Source: CAWDMN01 sp963803155 (lineage in GTDB: Bacteria; Acidobacteriota; Terriglobia; Versatilivoradales; Versatilivoraceae). From it: DNA of 64,000 nucleotides. Of the stretch, positions 8,278 to 16,354 are shown in pieces (the stretch's first letter is position 1; every line of letters starts with the position of its first letter). The stretch covers positions 1-64,000 of the forward strand of contig CAWDMN010000046.1 of NCBI GenBank assembly GCA_963803155.1. The letters run 5' to 3'. A program made the position numbers and the translations under genes. The notes below the pieces were generated by a model that saw only the letters and a program-made list of their open reading frames with translations, made no database searches and had not been told where the DNA came from.

Positions 8278-8961
8278 GTAGACACTGATTGCTATTCGAT
8301 TGCCGGGATGCCTGCGGTTGTACAGGTAATATCCGTCATGGAAATAATCAACATACACGTCGTCGTTTTCGTACCAGTTGTCTGACCAGTACTCGGGCCA
8401 CGGGTCAATGAGACTGAACCAATAGCCGCCGTACTGGAAGCGGGGATACCCGCCAATAACCACCACCGGGAATCTGTGGATGCGGAACCCATGATTCCGA
8501 CCAAAGTAGACACGAAAACGATCGTCAGGAATGCGGTAACCAACATAGCCGCCGCGTTGCTGCCAAGTGCGGTGCTCGGATTGCCAACTGTGTGCACGAT
8601 GCTGCTGCCAAACAATAGCTCGTTGTTCTCCTTCATGTTGTTGTGAAGGATGGTTGGCTATCTGTTGACGCTGTTGCTGTTGTACATGTTGCTGTTGTAC
8701 ATGCTGCTGTTGGACATGCTGCTGTTGTACATGCTGCTGTTGTACATGCTGCTGTTGGACATGCTGCTGTTGTGCGTGCTGCTGTTGCTGTTTATTTTTG
8801 TCTTGCAGCTGTTCGTGTCGTTGTTTTTTGTGGTCTTGTTGCCGCGCGTGCTGTTCCTTATTTTTATCTTGCTGCTCTTGCTTCTGCTCTGGGTAGCTAC
8901 GAGGGGTAGTTCCGAGAAGCAAGAGCAAAACCGCCGCGCTAAAAATTCTAATTGGTTTCAT
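8269..8961 (-). CDS. Gln/His-rich secreted repeat protein, 230 aa
   Basis: The start at 8961 has GGAGG eight bases upstream and begins a signal peptide (MKPIRIFSAAVLLLLLGTTP). Residues 25-95 are Gln-rich with a five-residue unit QQQHV repeated about six times in tandem (15-base repeat). The C-terminal 110 residues form an aromatic domain: RIPDDRFRVYFGRNHGFRIH, FPVVVIGGYPRFQYGGYWFS and YVDYFHDGYYLYNRRHPG. Such C-termini occur in many acidobacterial exported proteins of unknown function. It parallels the Gln-rich protein at 1561-2586 but is a different family. No A-type module lies upstream. Confidence 0.75.
   Translation of the reverse strand: MKPIRIFSAAVLLLLLGTTPRSYPEQKQEQQDKNKEQHARQQDHKKQRHEQLQDKNKQQQQHAQQQHVQQQHVQQQHVQQQHVQQQHVQQQHVQQQQRQQIANHPSQQHEGEQRAIVWQQHRAHSWQSEHRTWQQRGGYVGYRIPDDRFRVYFGRNHGFRIHRFPVVVIGGYPRFQYGGYWFSLIDPWPEYWSDNWYENDDVYVDYFHDGYYLYNRRHPGNRIAISVYLN
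8660..8790. repeat. 15-bp coding tandem repeat (QQQHV units)
   Basis: Units of 15 bases alternating gctgctgttgtacat and gctgctgttggacat follow each other with few differences, in frame with the host gene. Confidence 0.8.
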
Positions 8962-9065
8962 GATGTGGCCTCCACATGCCTTCAATATAATCCCGTTTCA
9001 TGCGTTATCTTTTCCCACGATCCTGTTACGACACCGCAATAACCGGAACAATCCCGGCGCGGCTA

Positions 9066-9773
9066 TTACTTACTGGCTTCTTTCCGAGCTGAATACCGAT
9101 TCAATTCCGCAATCAGTTGGGATGCCTCCACGGGCGCCTCCGTGTTGCCCATGACGATTTCCTGATTCGTTCGCTTGGTGTGATACAACTCGGCATTCGA
9201 GTCGTCATCTGGCCGCAGCGTGGCACCGTCTAGCGAAACACCCGCAAACGCCCCGCGCGCGCGGGAATAGGTCAGTATCTCAGCATGCATTTTGAGATCC
9301 GTATCGGCCGACGAGGTGCGTCCCACCGGACCAGCTGCCACCGAAGCATCTCCACCCAGCGTAAACTTGCTCGAGAGGAGCTTTTCAGCGCCTCGTTTGT
9401 TCATAACGAGCATTATGACATCCGTCTCCGAGCCTCCGATCTGGAAGCCGACGCTACCGCCTTCCACCTTGACGCCGGCCGGTGCGGACCACCCGGTGCC
9501 AGAAGCCTGCCGACATGACATGAAACCCCTGCCGAAGTTGCCTCCCACGATAAACGCGGCTTTTTTCATCCCTGGAACAATCACGATACACTCTGAATTC
9601 TCAAGCAACTCTTGGGGAATGCCTTTATCTGGCGTCGCCATAACCTCCGTCAAGACTGTGGCGGACGTCTTCAATCGCGTAGCCGCGCTCTCACCCGCAT
9701 ACAGTAGCCCCCCGGACAATACTGCCGCGCAGCAGCAGCCAATTCCAATTCTCATTAGTCTTTTTATTTTCAT
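9066..9773 (-). CDS. SYLF (YSC84-like) lipid-binding domain protein, 235 aa
   Basis: A signal peptide (MKIKRLMRIGIGCCCAAVLS) is followed by a full SYLF domain: ATRLKTSATVLTEVM, IPQELLENSECIVIVPGMKK, GGNFGRGFMSCR, VGFQIGGSETDVIMLVMNKR, FTLGGDASVAAGPVGR and ILTYSRARGAFAGVSLDG. SYLF proteins bind phosphoinositides in eukaryotes; bacterial members are secreted or periplasmic with unknown ligands. AAGGAG lies before the ATG at 9773; the longer frame to 9800 lacks support. No A-type module is visible upstream. Confidence 0.9.
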   Translation of the reverse strand: MKIKRLMRIGIGCCCAAVLSGGLLYAGESAATRLKTSATVLTEVMATPDKGIPQELLENSECIVIVPGMKKAAFIVGGNFGRGFMSCRQASGTGWSAPAGVKVEGGSVGFQIGGSETDVIMLVMNKRGAEKLLSSKFTLGGDASVAAGPVGRTSSADTDLKMHAEILTYSRARGAFAGVSLDGATLRPDDDSNAELYHTKRTNQEIVMGNTEAPVEASQLIAELNRYSARKEASK

Positions 9774-9846
9774 AAATCTCTCCTTAGTTGTTAATTCCAA
9801 GTTTGTTTAGTTCCAAAAATCACGTGTTGTCGATCACGAACTGAAT

Positions 9847-9951
9847 CTAATGTAGAGTTCCATCCTTGGCCCACTCGGCGTGATGCTTCAGCATCTCTTC
9901 GGGGGCTTGCTTCTGGATGGTGTTGTGGAGTTTGTCGTACTCCCATTTCTA
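9847..9951 (-). pseudogene. Short gene remnant
   Basis: Between two stops a 34-codon frame reads KWEYDKLHNTIQKQAPEEML then KHHAEWAKDGTLH. The composition is protein-like, but there is no start codon or ribosome binding site, so it looks like the 3' end of a lost gene. I do not recognise the family. Confidence 0.3.
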
Positions 9952-10205
9952 GCACGCTTCCGAGTGAACCCCGCATTGGCTGATGACCGTTAGGTCATGC
10001 ACCAGAGTCTGTTCAACACCATCAACAGCTTTTTCTTCCTTTTCATTATTCGAATCTTTCCTTTTACGTCGAATGGCCCACAAAGGTCATGGGTTGGATT
10101 GCATGGCCCCACAAAAAGGAAACTGAACAAGAAATGTAGGTTTTGCCTCAACCAGGGATCCTCAAAACAGGAGAGCCGATCAAAACCTCTTGTACACGGG
10201 CACCT
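9952..10205. other. Intergenic, nothing recognised
   Basis: No frame, hairpin with a T-run or repeat stands out between the remnant and the next gene. Confidence 0.5.
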
Positions 10206-10832
10206 TTACTCCGGGGCGCAGATTTTTGAGGGATCGCTTACCCATGGCTGCACTGCCGTCCGCCCGGTATTCTCGCGAGTCGTAATGTTGGCCTGATTGA
10301 AAAAGGTTTGCGAGTTGGCGGCCGTGGTGGAAAAACCGGCCAGCGTGTTAGCGCCTTTAGCGTCGTCTATTGGCATCGAAGCTTTAGAGTCGATCAGCGG
10401 TGAAAATCCATTCATCCCGACTTTTCTCGTCGCATCCTTGAACTGGAATGCGGCTACCGTGCGCGGGTTGGCTGGGAACTTTTCATTTATTACATGAAGC
10501 TCTTTAAAACTGGTCAGCCTGGCCCCGCAGGGAGAGGTGAAATTGCCCTCTGTGTGACTTTCGGCGCGAGTCGCCAGCCCGAAAAGTCGAGGGGGGAAGA
10601 CCCCTGCCGCTGCTGGCACTCCCATGTCCGAGAAGTACGAGTGCGCCATATTCTCATCATTCAGCCGAATCTTGCCGGTCTGGTTTTCTTGCTTATGCCC
10701 TAACACTTCCGAAGCAGTGTTGTTTTGTGGTGATTGTTGGCCATAGGCTGGAAACCCACATGTAGCCAACACAATAAAACATGCTGTGGCCATTCCACCA
10801 AGCTTTCGTGTCATGCTCAAAAAGGCTCTCAT
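10206..10832 (-). CDS. Secreted hypothetical protein, 208 aa
   Basis: The ATG at 10832 has AAGGAAA upstream and opens a signal peptide (MRAFLSMTRKLGGMATACFI, ending about AYGQ). The mature part has no repeats or catalytic motif I can name (VFPPRLFGLATRAESHTEG, HVINEKFPANPRTVAAFQFK, NTLAGFSTTAANSQTFFNQA). Function unknown. Promoter module A5 lies about 290 bases upstream, so it belongs with the A-module genes. Confidence 0.65.
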   Translation of the reverse strand: MRAFLSMTRKLGGMATACFIVLATCGFPAYGQQSPQNNTASEVLGHKQENQTGKIRLNDENMAHSYFSDMGVPAAAGVFPPRLFGLATRAESHTEGNFTSPCGARLTSFKELHVINEKFPANPRTVAAFQFKDATRKVGMNGFSPLIDSKASMPIDDAKGANTLAGFSTTAANSQTFFNQANITTRENTGRTAVQPWVSDPSKICAPE

Positions 10833-11120
10833 CGAATTTCCTTTCTTGTGGGTTGCGCGCAATGCCTTAGATCAAGCGTACAGGCAAAATCCTCCCCGCG
10901 GTAAAACACCCTTGATTTGTGCCAGCACATTTGTCCTTAGTAAGCCTCTTTCTTAATTTAGAATCTTGAACCTCTCAATTCAGTGCCACGACGTTAGCCG
11001 CCGTACCAAAGTTGACGCGCTTTTCCTGTTCAACTTTCTCTCTCTTGAACAAACCTCTTGCTCCCCATCCCTGGCATTTCGCTCTTACCGGATCTGGATG
11101 GCAGATGGAGGTTCAGTTCT

Positions 11121-11185
11121 TTTATACTCCATGAGAATTCGCCTGTCAGTTCAGTATGGCTCACGCCTCTGGTCAAAATTGCTCA
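11121..11185 (-). promoter_or_regulatory. Promoter module A5
   Basis: The four half-sites are intact, followed by CTGACA (11149-11144), a 17-base spacer and TATAAA (11126-11121). It points at the secreted hypothetical gene starting at 10832, leaving a leader of nearly 290 bases without a visible gene. Confidence 0.75.
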
Positions 11186-11313
11186 CCCCATGGACCAGGG
11201 GAATCTCCAGTGTAGGGCCATCAGTTGAAATTACCGACGGTGGCACAGAAATGCCACCACACCGATAAAGATCGCGGAAACCATTGGCAGTGGTGCCTTA
11301 AGAGGGTGTTATC

Positions 11314-11517
11314 TTAATTGGGCCTTCTGAGTTCACTGACGATTCTCCTGGCTTCTTTCATACTCGCCTGGTAGAACGGCGGGCTTAGGAGGATTTTTTT
11401 ATCTCCCACTTTCAGAGATTCCTTGATGCTTTTCTTCGAAAAAAACAAGGCTAGCGCCGTGTAAGTCTTGATTTCTTTCTCCAAGAACTGAATTGCCTCC
11501 CGTTTAGACTCATCCAT
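11314..11517 (-). CDS. Small soluble hypothetical protein, 67 aa
   Basis: The product is charged and helical (KREAIQFLEKEIKTYTALAL, then YQASMKEARRIVSELRRPN) without membrane segments. A strong GGAGGTG lies six bases before the ATG. I do not recognise the family. Its upstream region carries the nested hairpins described at 11608-11677. Confidence 0.7.
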   Translation of the reverse strand: MDESKREAIQFLEKEIKTYTALALFFSKKSIKESLKVGDKKILLSPPFYQASMKEARRIVSELRRPN

Positions 11518-11607
11518 TTTTCACCTCCGACTTGATAATCTGGGTCTAATTAGAGTCCTTGTATAAAGGCATGATCTTGAGCCGCGAGGAATGACCATCC
11601 TTGATAA

Positions 11608-11677
11608 GGCGTTTTTGTAAAACGCCGGGGAAGCAGCCCCGGCGGTTGACAGAATCGAAGATCCGCCCTCCGGCGGA
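11608..11677. other. Overlapping hairpins in intergenic DNA
   Basis: A perfect 8-bp stem (11608-11615 with 11619-11626) and a second perfect 8-bp stem (11623-11630 with 11637-11644) share four bases, so they are mutually exclusive. A third stem (TCCGCC with GGCGGA) lies at 11662-11677. No T-run follows on either strand, so they are not ordinary terminators. The surrounding 11518-11925 holds no gene I can see. Confidence 0.5.
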
Positions 11678-11925
11678 CCGCCCTACAGGATGTGCCGCTT
11701 TTTCCGGCCTTCTCATTATTTGTCGAAAACGGACTTTATAGATGGACTCTATTTAGAAACGAAAAAAGGGTTGACGTTCATCAGGCGGTCAATACTTTTG
11801 AGGGCACTCGGACATTGACACTTGGACGGAGAAATCTCCACCGACAGAAGTGAAGAGTAAGAGCATATTGACGGCTCCCACCGTCTCCAGAGCCGCCCGG
11901 GAAGCAAGAAGATGACGACTCGAAT

Positions 11926-12261
11926 TCAAGCCGCCATCGGAGGGTTTGGTTCCGAGACTAATTTTGGAAAGCGCTGCATAATTTGTTTTTTGGTTTGCCG
12001 CGGAAGTTTAACCATTGGATTCTCTAGAAACTTGCCGCCCTGACGCAAAAAAACCTTGATAGTGGTTTTGTGATCGTTCAGTTGCTTAACCACAATCCAC
12101 CTAGTTCTGGCGCCAGGTTCAATCTCGTAGAGCGCAATTTCTGTGTGGCCAAGAGGAATCGGTATCGACTTGACGTACCTAGTGCAACAGGGGTCGTCGG
12201 CAAATACGGCAAAATTCATATGGCTTCCTGCATAACAAAACTTGTATTGTTGCAGTTCCAT
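11926..12261 (-). CDS. Hypothetical protein, 111 aa (paralogue of 52470-52790)
   Basis: The product shares a layout and several motifs with the plus-strand gene at 52470-52790: MEL.. near the start, FAVF(A/S)DD followed by C..R(Y/F), P.PL..TE, and YEIEPG followed by W.(V/L)V.Q. It is a small soluble beta-rich protein; I know no function. GAGGAGGT precedes the ATG. It lies at the edge of the stress-type island, without an A-type module. Confidence 0.75.
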   Translation of the reverse strand: MELQQYKFCYAGSHMNFAVFADDPCCTRYVKSIPIPLGHTEIALYEIEPGARTRWIVVKQLNDHKTTIKVFLRQGGKFLENPMVKLPRQTKKQIMQRFPKLVSEPNPPMAA

Positions 12262-12758
12262 AAATTAACCTCCTCATTTTTTGTCCTGAGGTTAGCTGGT
12301 TGTTGCGCCTAGCGCTCCTGGTTTAGTCTCAAATGCTTTACTTAATTCTCAGCTTCGACGCCCTTAACCAAATTCCTTTGTGACATCCACCCCCCCAGCG
12401 TCCAACCAGGCGAAAACTTTTGGGTTTACTCGACTCTCCATCGACTTGTTCGGTAAGCGGAACCTTAAATTCCCGGGTATTGTTTGGCAATCGTGCTCGG
12501 GGGTACTCCAAGCCAACCCACCTGCGCGAGACACACTCGCGGATCTTTTCGCTCCATTTCCCGGCAAGAGGAGGGGGGGGCACCTCGCTAATTTCAGTTT
12601 GTCTGACGCCGTCCTTAGGGAGTGGCCCCCTTGGGGTGGGACCGGGGTAGAGCTTGTTTGAAAAGATCTGTATTCGTCCCAGAAAACACAGCAAATCATC
12701 CGAGATTATGAAAGCTGGTTGAACCTGCAAGCCGCTTTCCGAACGCTCAATTCTGAGG
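12262..12758. other. Intergenic, doubtful frames only
   Basis: A minus-strand frame (12338-12814) begins inside the next gene in another frame and has Pro/Arg-rich composition without a usable ribosome binding site; I treat it as noncoding. Nothing else stands out. Confidence 0.5.
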
Positions 12759-12908
12759 CTAGGCCATAGAACGGCGACCGCTAAAAAAATTGACAAGAAA
12801 TACAACGACCGCAATGACTAGTAGGGCATGAATCAAACCGCCCCCCACATGCATGGAAAAACCTAGCAGCCATAACACAAGCAAAATCCCAAGGATGGTA
12901 TACAGCAT
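12759..12908 (-). CDS. lmo0937-family small membrane protein, 49 aa
   Basis: MLYTILGILLVLWLLGFSMH, a GGG turn, then LIHALLVIAVVVFLVNFFSG is the standard two-helix pattern of the lmo0937-type membrane proteins; function unknown. AAGGAG lies nine bases before the ATG. The frame stays open upstream to 13190 (with VKSGYEAELTKANEQIRSLT), but the ribosome binding site and family length support the short form. Promoter module A6 lies about 227 bases upstream. Confidence 0.85.
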   Translation of the reverse strand: MLYTILGILLVLWLLGFSMHVGGGLIHALLVIAVVVFLVNFFSGRRSMA

Positions 12909-13134
12909 GATGAATCTCCTTTTCTTATTGTTCTGAAACCAAGAGGATTGATCTGCCCCGCTTCTTACTCTGAAGCCGGTTTCCCCCGTCAAACTCCTGA
13001 TTTGTTCATTAGCTTTTGTAAGCTCTGCCTCGTAACCGGATTTCACCATGATGAAATCCGCTGGTGCGAACATCTCGCTCCCGTTTGGCATCCGCCTCCT
13101 ACCCAGTATGGCTGGCATCTTGAGGCACAAGTCA

Positions 13135-13199
13135 TTTATACCCTGATGCATTGGGCGTGTCAGTTCAGTACGGCTCACATGTTTGGTCAAAATTGCTCA
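13135..13199 (-). promoter_or_regulatory. Promoter module A6
   Basis: The four half-sites are intact, then CTGACA (13163-13158), a 17-base spacer and TATAAA (13140-13135). The distal TGAGC abuts the stop codon of the AI-2E-type permease gene (13200-13202). It points at the lmo0937-type gene. Confidence 0.75.
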
Positions 13200-14291
13200 T
13201 CACAGTTGGGGAGGAGGGAAACTACTGGGTGGGACCGGTGGAAATTGGAGCGTGGGCTGCAGGGGCTTCTTTTGCAGCTGCCGATATACGATGCGGAGGG
13301 TCGCCAAGACCGGTACAGACAAAAAGCAGCCGGTAATCCCCGCGATCTGCCCGCCCGTTAGGACTCCGAAGATGACGAGCAGGGGGTGGAGTTCCGTGCC
13401 TGCACTCAACAGATGGGGAGACAAGACATAATCCTGGAGAACGCGGAACACGGCTAAGAAAAAGAAAATCCAAAGAAGATGGTGAAAGCCGCTCAATCCG
13501 GCCACCATCAAAATGATTCCTGCTGCCGCCAGGGGTCCCACCATCGGAATAAACTCAAGAGGAAAAGCAATGGCTGCCAAGAGTATCCCATAGGGAACGC
13601 CCATTATAGAAAAGAACGCCCCGTAAGCTACAAAAGCGACTACCGCCAGCAGTACTAAAGCCCGCATGTACTGCGCCAGCAGCAAGTGCACATCCGTCGC
13701 GATTTCCTGGATCATGTCGCGTCGAGATCCTTCGGCCAGGATTTCCAATATGGAATGGCGAATCGACCGGCCATCTTTCAAAAGGAAAAAGCTCAGAATC
13801 GGCACCAGGACGATGAAAACAAGATTTCCGGCATGCGACAGAACGCCCAAAGCCATATTGGGTAAGAGTGATAGAATGTCTCGCGAATGATCAACGAGCT
13901 GCTTTCGCAGGGTCGAGATTACCGTATCCTTTACCGTCTGTACGGGCGGTGAAGCAATCGGTTCGCCCACTTGGTCGAGTTTGGAAAGAAGTTCTGGAAC
14001 CCTGGTCGCAAGCGCGTTCGCCTCCACCGCGACTCGAGAGCCAATTTCAATTCCAAGGACAAACAGCAAACCGACCAATGATAAATAAACGATGGCAAGA
14101 GCAGGCAACCTGGATACTCCCGGCAGCCGCTGATCGAGATAGTTCACCAACGGCCAGAGCAGATAAGCGAACAGCAGCGCCACCGCAAAGATGAAGAGAG
14201 TTTCTCGAATGAGATAGACTAATCCCAGCAGCAAAAGAATGAACACCACTGTCCATGTAAAGCGCGCCGCACGGCGATCAAGACCAAGCAC
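13200..14291 (-). CDS. AI-2E family transporter (PerM/YdiK-like), 363 aa
   Basis: This is an integral membrane protein of normal family length. There is a first pair of helices (TWTVVFILLLLGLVYLIRET, FAVALLFAYLLWPLVNYLDQ), a third near residue 65, a soluble helical stretch (about 95-150), then helices including LVFIVLVPILSFFLLKDGRS and the conserved region PLEFIPMVGPLAAAGIILM. The ending LLVIFGVLTGGQIAGITGCF is typical of PF01594. Family members export autoinducer-2 or ions; the substrate here is unknown. The start is GTG at 14291 with AGGAAAGGA upstream. The Pro-rich tail ends at promoter module A6. Confidence 0.9.
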   Translation of the reverse strand: MLGLDRRAARFTWTVVFILLLLGLVYLIRETLFIFAVALLFAYLLWPLVNYLDQRLPGVSRLPALAIVYLSLVGLLFVLGIEIGSRVAVEANALATRVPELLSKLDQVGEPIASPPVQTVKDTVISTLRKQLVDHSRDILSLLPNMALGVLSHAGNLVFIVLVPILSFFLLKDGRSIRHSILEILAEGSRRDMIQEIATDVHLLLAQYMRALVLLAVVAFVAYGAFFSIMGVPYGILLAAIAFPLEFIPMVGPLAAAGIILMVAGLSGFHHLLWIFFFLAVFRVLQDYVLSPHLLSAGTELHPLLVIFGVLTGGQIAGITGCFLSVPVLATLRIVYRQLQKKPLQPTLQFPPVPPSSFPPPQL

Positions 14292-14478
14292 GGGGTAATA
14301 TTCCTTTCCTACAATTTAGGTTTGCACTTTGCATAGGGTTCGCTCGGTTACGGGATTGCTGCCAGGCATCGGGAAAATAGAAGCAGAGGCCGAACCTAAT
14401 CCAGACTACAATTATGCCTAGCCCTACGGAAGCCCACCGCTTCAGAGGTGGTATGGGCGAATTTACGAAAGACATCAT
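14278..14478 (-). CDS. Small single-helix membrane protein, uncertain, 66 aa
   Basis: The frame starts MMSFVNSPIPPLKRWASVGL, has one hydrophobic stretch (GLGIIVVWIRFGLCFYF) and overlaps the start of the AI-2E-type gene by 14 bases, which would allow coupling. AGGAAGAGGG lies upstream of the ATG. There is no family match and the C-terminus is unremarkable, so it may be noncoding. Confidence 0.3.
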   Translation of the reverse strand: MMSFVNSPIPPLKRWASVGLGIIVVWIRFGLCFYFPDAWQQSRNRANPMQSANLNCRKGILPRAWS

Positions 14479-14559
14479 TCGTAGTACCCTCTTCCTTCAC
14501 CTGCACACCGGCGCAGATCCTCGTTTCCGACGATTAATCGTAGGCACATCCCAATTGAT

Positions 14560-14847
14560 CTATCCCCTGATCCTTTTCGCTAACCAACCGACAAAGAGGC
14601 CGGCGCCTGCCGCGACAACCAAAGCATTGAATGGTTCATTCCGGGTATAGTCAAGTATCCTTTCTTTCATCCCCTTCCACCCATCTTGGCGCACCTGGTC
14701 TAGAGTTTGTTTGGCGCTTTGCTTGGTACTTTCGACGTAATCAACCGCAGCATCCAGCTTTTGTCCCGCGGCCTCGGCAACATCGGCAATTTTTTCCGCC
14801 GCGCGCTTACCAAACCTTTCACCTTCAATAGCGTTGCAATTTCCCAT
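14560..14847 (-). CDS. DUF883/ElaB-YqjD-like protein, 95 aa
   Basis: A helical N-terminal part (AAEKIADVAEAAGQKLDAAV, DYVESTKQSAKQTLDQVRQD) ends in the typical C-terminal anchor YTRNEPFNALVVAAGAGLFV plus GWLAKRIRG. E. coli ElaB and YqjD are inner-membrane proteins that bind ribosomes in stationary phase; the resemblance here is in architecture and the C-terminal anchor. AAGGAAA precedes the ATG. Promoter module A7 lies about 92 bases upstream. Confidence 0.85.
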   Translation of the reverse strand: MGNCNAIEGERFGKRAAEKIADVAEAAGQKLDAAVDYVESTKQSAKQTLDQVRQDGWKGMKERILDYTRNEPFNALVVAAGAGLFVGWLAKRIRG

Positions 14848-14938
14848 GTCGTTTCCTTTCTTCAGATCGAATAATTAGATTATCCAGACGATAAAGCACT
14901 AAGCTCTCAACCAATCACGGCTGACAGGTATATTTCAC

Positions 14939-15004
14939 ATTCTACCCGTAAGGCAATTCGAGTGTCAGTTCAGTATGGCTCATACGTTTGGTCAATATTG
15001 CTCA
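14939..15004 (-). promoter_or_regulatory. Promoter module A7
   Basis: The four half-sites are intact, then CTGACA (14968-14963), an 18-base spacer and TAGAAT (14944-14939). It points at the DUF883-like gene starting at 14847. The remaining 15005-15176, up to the divergent sortase gene, holds no gene. Confidence 0.75.
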
Positions 15005-15176
15005 GACCGATGAGCCACACTGAACGAACGAGCCAATTCGCCCATACTATTAGAATGAAACGCTCCGGACTCGAAAGAGCTTGTTGAATTCAGCCCTATA
15101 GTTATCCGGTGATGAAGACGATGAGTTAGTAATCGGCGCCGATAAACAGAATGCGCGCCTGTAAAAGGGGACTTGT

Positions 15177-15827
15177 ATGGTCGGAGGGAGCTGTCTGAGT
15201 AGTAAGAGGCATATCCCGAGAGTCAAATCGGTCCGCAAGGCTGGATTATTGCCGGTCTTGAGTCTCATGGGGAGCATCGGGTTGATCTGCGCGGCCACTC
15301 ATGCCGAAACGAACCATGCTGCGGGAGAACAGGTTTCAATCAAGGCGGGCGACCGGGCGGGGCGAATCGCCGTTCCTCGCATCGCCCTCGATCTGCCGCT
15401 GCTCGAAATGGGCCAGGTAGAGGATCAGAAAACCCTCGACCGAGGCCCCTCCCACATCTCCGGAACCGGACGTCTGGGAGGAGCAGGCAACTGTGTCATC
15501 GCGGGGCATCGATCGACTTTTAACAGCCCCTTCCGAGACCTGGGTCGTCTTGCGGTGAAGGATGAAATCTTCGTGGAGGCTCTCTCCGGGAAGATCTACC
15601 GCTACCAGATCGACCGGATCTTCACCGTCACCCCTGAGCAAGTAGAGGTGATGGCGCCAACTTTGAACCCGACCATTACGCTCATCACCTGCCATCCGAT
15701 CCACTCGGCTAAAGAGCGGTTGATCGTGCAAGGGCACCTGGTCGGCGACTCGGACAAAGCCAGGGACGCCGAGCCATTCATGGTCATGGGGAGCAGTTGG
15801 CAAAGGCAAGTCTCTGAAAGCAACTAG
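15177..15827 (+). CDS. Sortase (class D-like), 216 aa
   Basis: A signal/anchor helix (GLLPVLSLMGSIGLICAATH) is followed by a sortase domain. The catalytic residues are visible: His111 in GHRSTF, Cys172 in TLITCHP and Arg181 in KERLIVQG. GRIAVPRIALDLPLLEMGQ and HISGTGRLGGAGNCVIAGH are the standard strands before the active site. Sortases join LPxTG-like substrates to partners; in Gram-negative bacteria they usually act on a few dedicated proteins. No substrate with a sorting signal is seen in this window. The ATG has AGGGGA upstream. It is the only confident plus-strand gene of the island. Confidence 0.88.
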   Translation: MVGGSCLSSKRHIPRVKSVRKAGLLPVLSLMGSIGLICAATHAETNHAAGEQVSIKAGDRAGRIAVPRIALDLPLLEMGQVEDQKTLDRGPSHISGTGRLGGAGNCVIAGHRSTFNSPFRDLGRLAVKDEIFVEALSGKIYRYQIDRIFTVTPEQVEVMAPTLNPTITLITCHPIHSAKERLIVQGHLVGDSDKARDAEPFMVMGSSWQRQVSESN

Positions 15828-16105
15828 CGCCTGTCCTGAAGTGCGCCAAGCGAGCTTAATATTTAATTATTTAGTGGAAGTCTATATCAGGGTACTCCAG
15901 GAAGTGGAGAACCATAAAACGCGGAAGGGTCGTGCAGCCAATCGCCGAGTGGAGATTGCACTACACATGAGCGAGTTGAAGATCACCCCCGGCGGCTCTG
16001 CTCAAAAGGAGAATTGCTCGAAGGATTTCCTTATTCCAAGGAGCGTTCAAGCTGAGACTAATGCCTCCACAATTCAAGTGTGAAATGCATTCTCATCGCA
16101 CATGC
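15828..16105. other. Intergenic, no convincing gene
   Basis: A plus-strand frame (15841-16083) lacks a ribosome binding site and a family-like pattern. Confidence 0.45.
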
Positions 16106-16183
16106 CCCCGCTCGCACTTCGACAAGCTCAGTACGAGCGGGGATTGGAGTGCCGCTCATCCTGAGCTTGTCGAAGGATGAGCG
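16106..16183. repeat. Paired hairpins with a long inverted repeat
   Basis: Two adjacent hairpins: CCCCGCTCG (16106-16114) pairs with CGAGCGGGG (16134-16142), and CGCTCATCCT (16153-16162) pairs with AGGATGAGCG (16174-16183). Their loops are complementary to each other (CTTCGACAAGCTCAG against CTGAGCTTGTCGAAG), giving a REP-like unit. The following 16184-16354 holds no gene. Confidence 0.7.
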
Positions 16184-16354
16184 AAATCAGTGGTTGGACT
16201 CCTTGTTGTTCATCGCAATAGTGAACTCATCATGAAAGCTCATTGGAATTAAGAAGTTCTAACCGCGGTAAGACCCTCCATTCTACTCGTCAACACCTGC
16301 GCCGGTGGTGTAGAAAAAAGGGAGCCAGGGAGCCGAGTGTCCACTCGACAGTTC

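Noticed and set aside
8660..8790. Short regular repeats
   Set aside because: They encode QQQHV units in frame; coding minisatellite.
12338..12814. Minus-strand frame of 158 codons
   Set aside because: It starts inside the lmo0937-type gene in another frame and has low protein-like character.
12909..13190. In-frame upstream extension of the lmo0937-type gene
   Set aside because: The short form has the ribosome binding site and family length; the extension crosses the promoter module.
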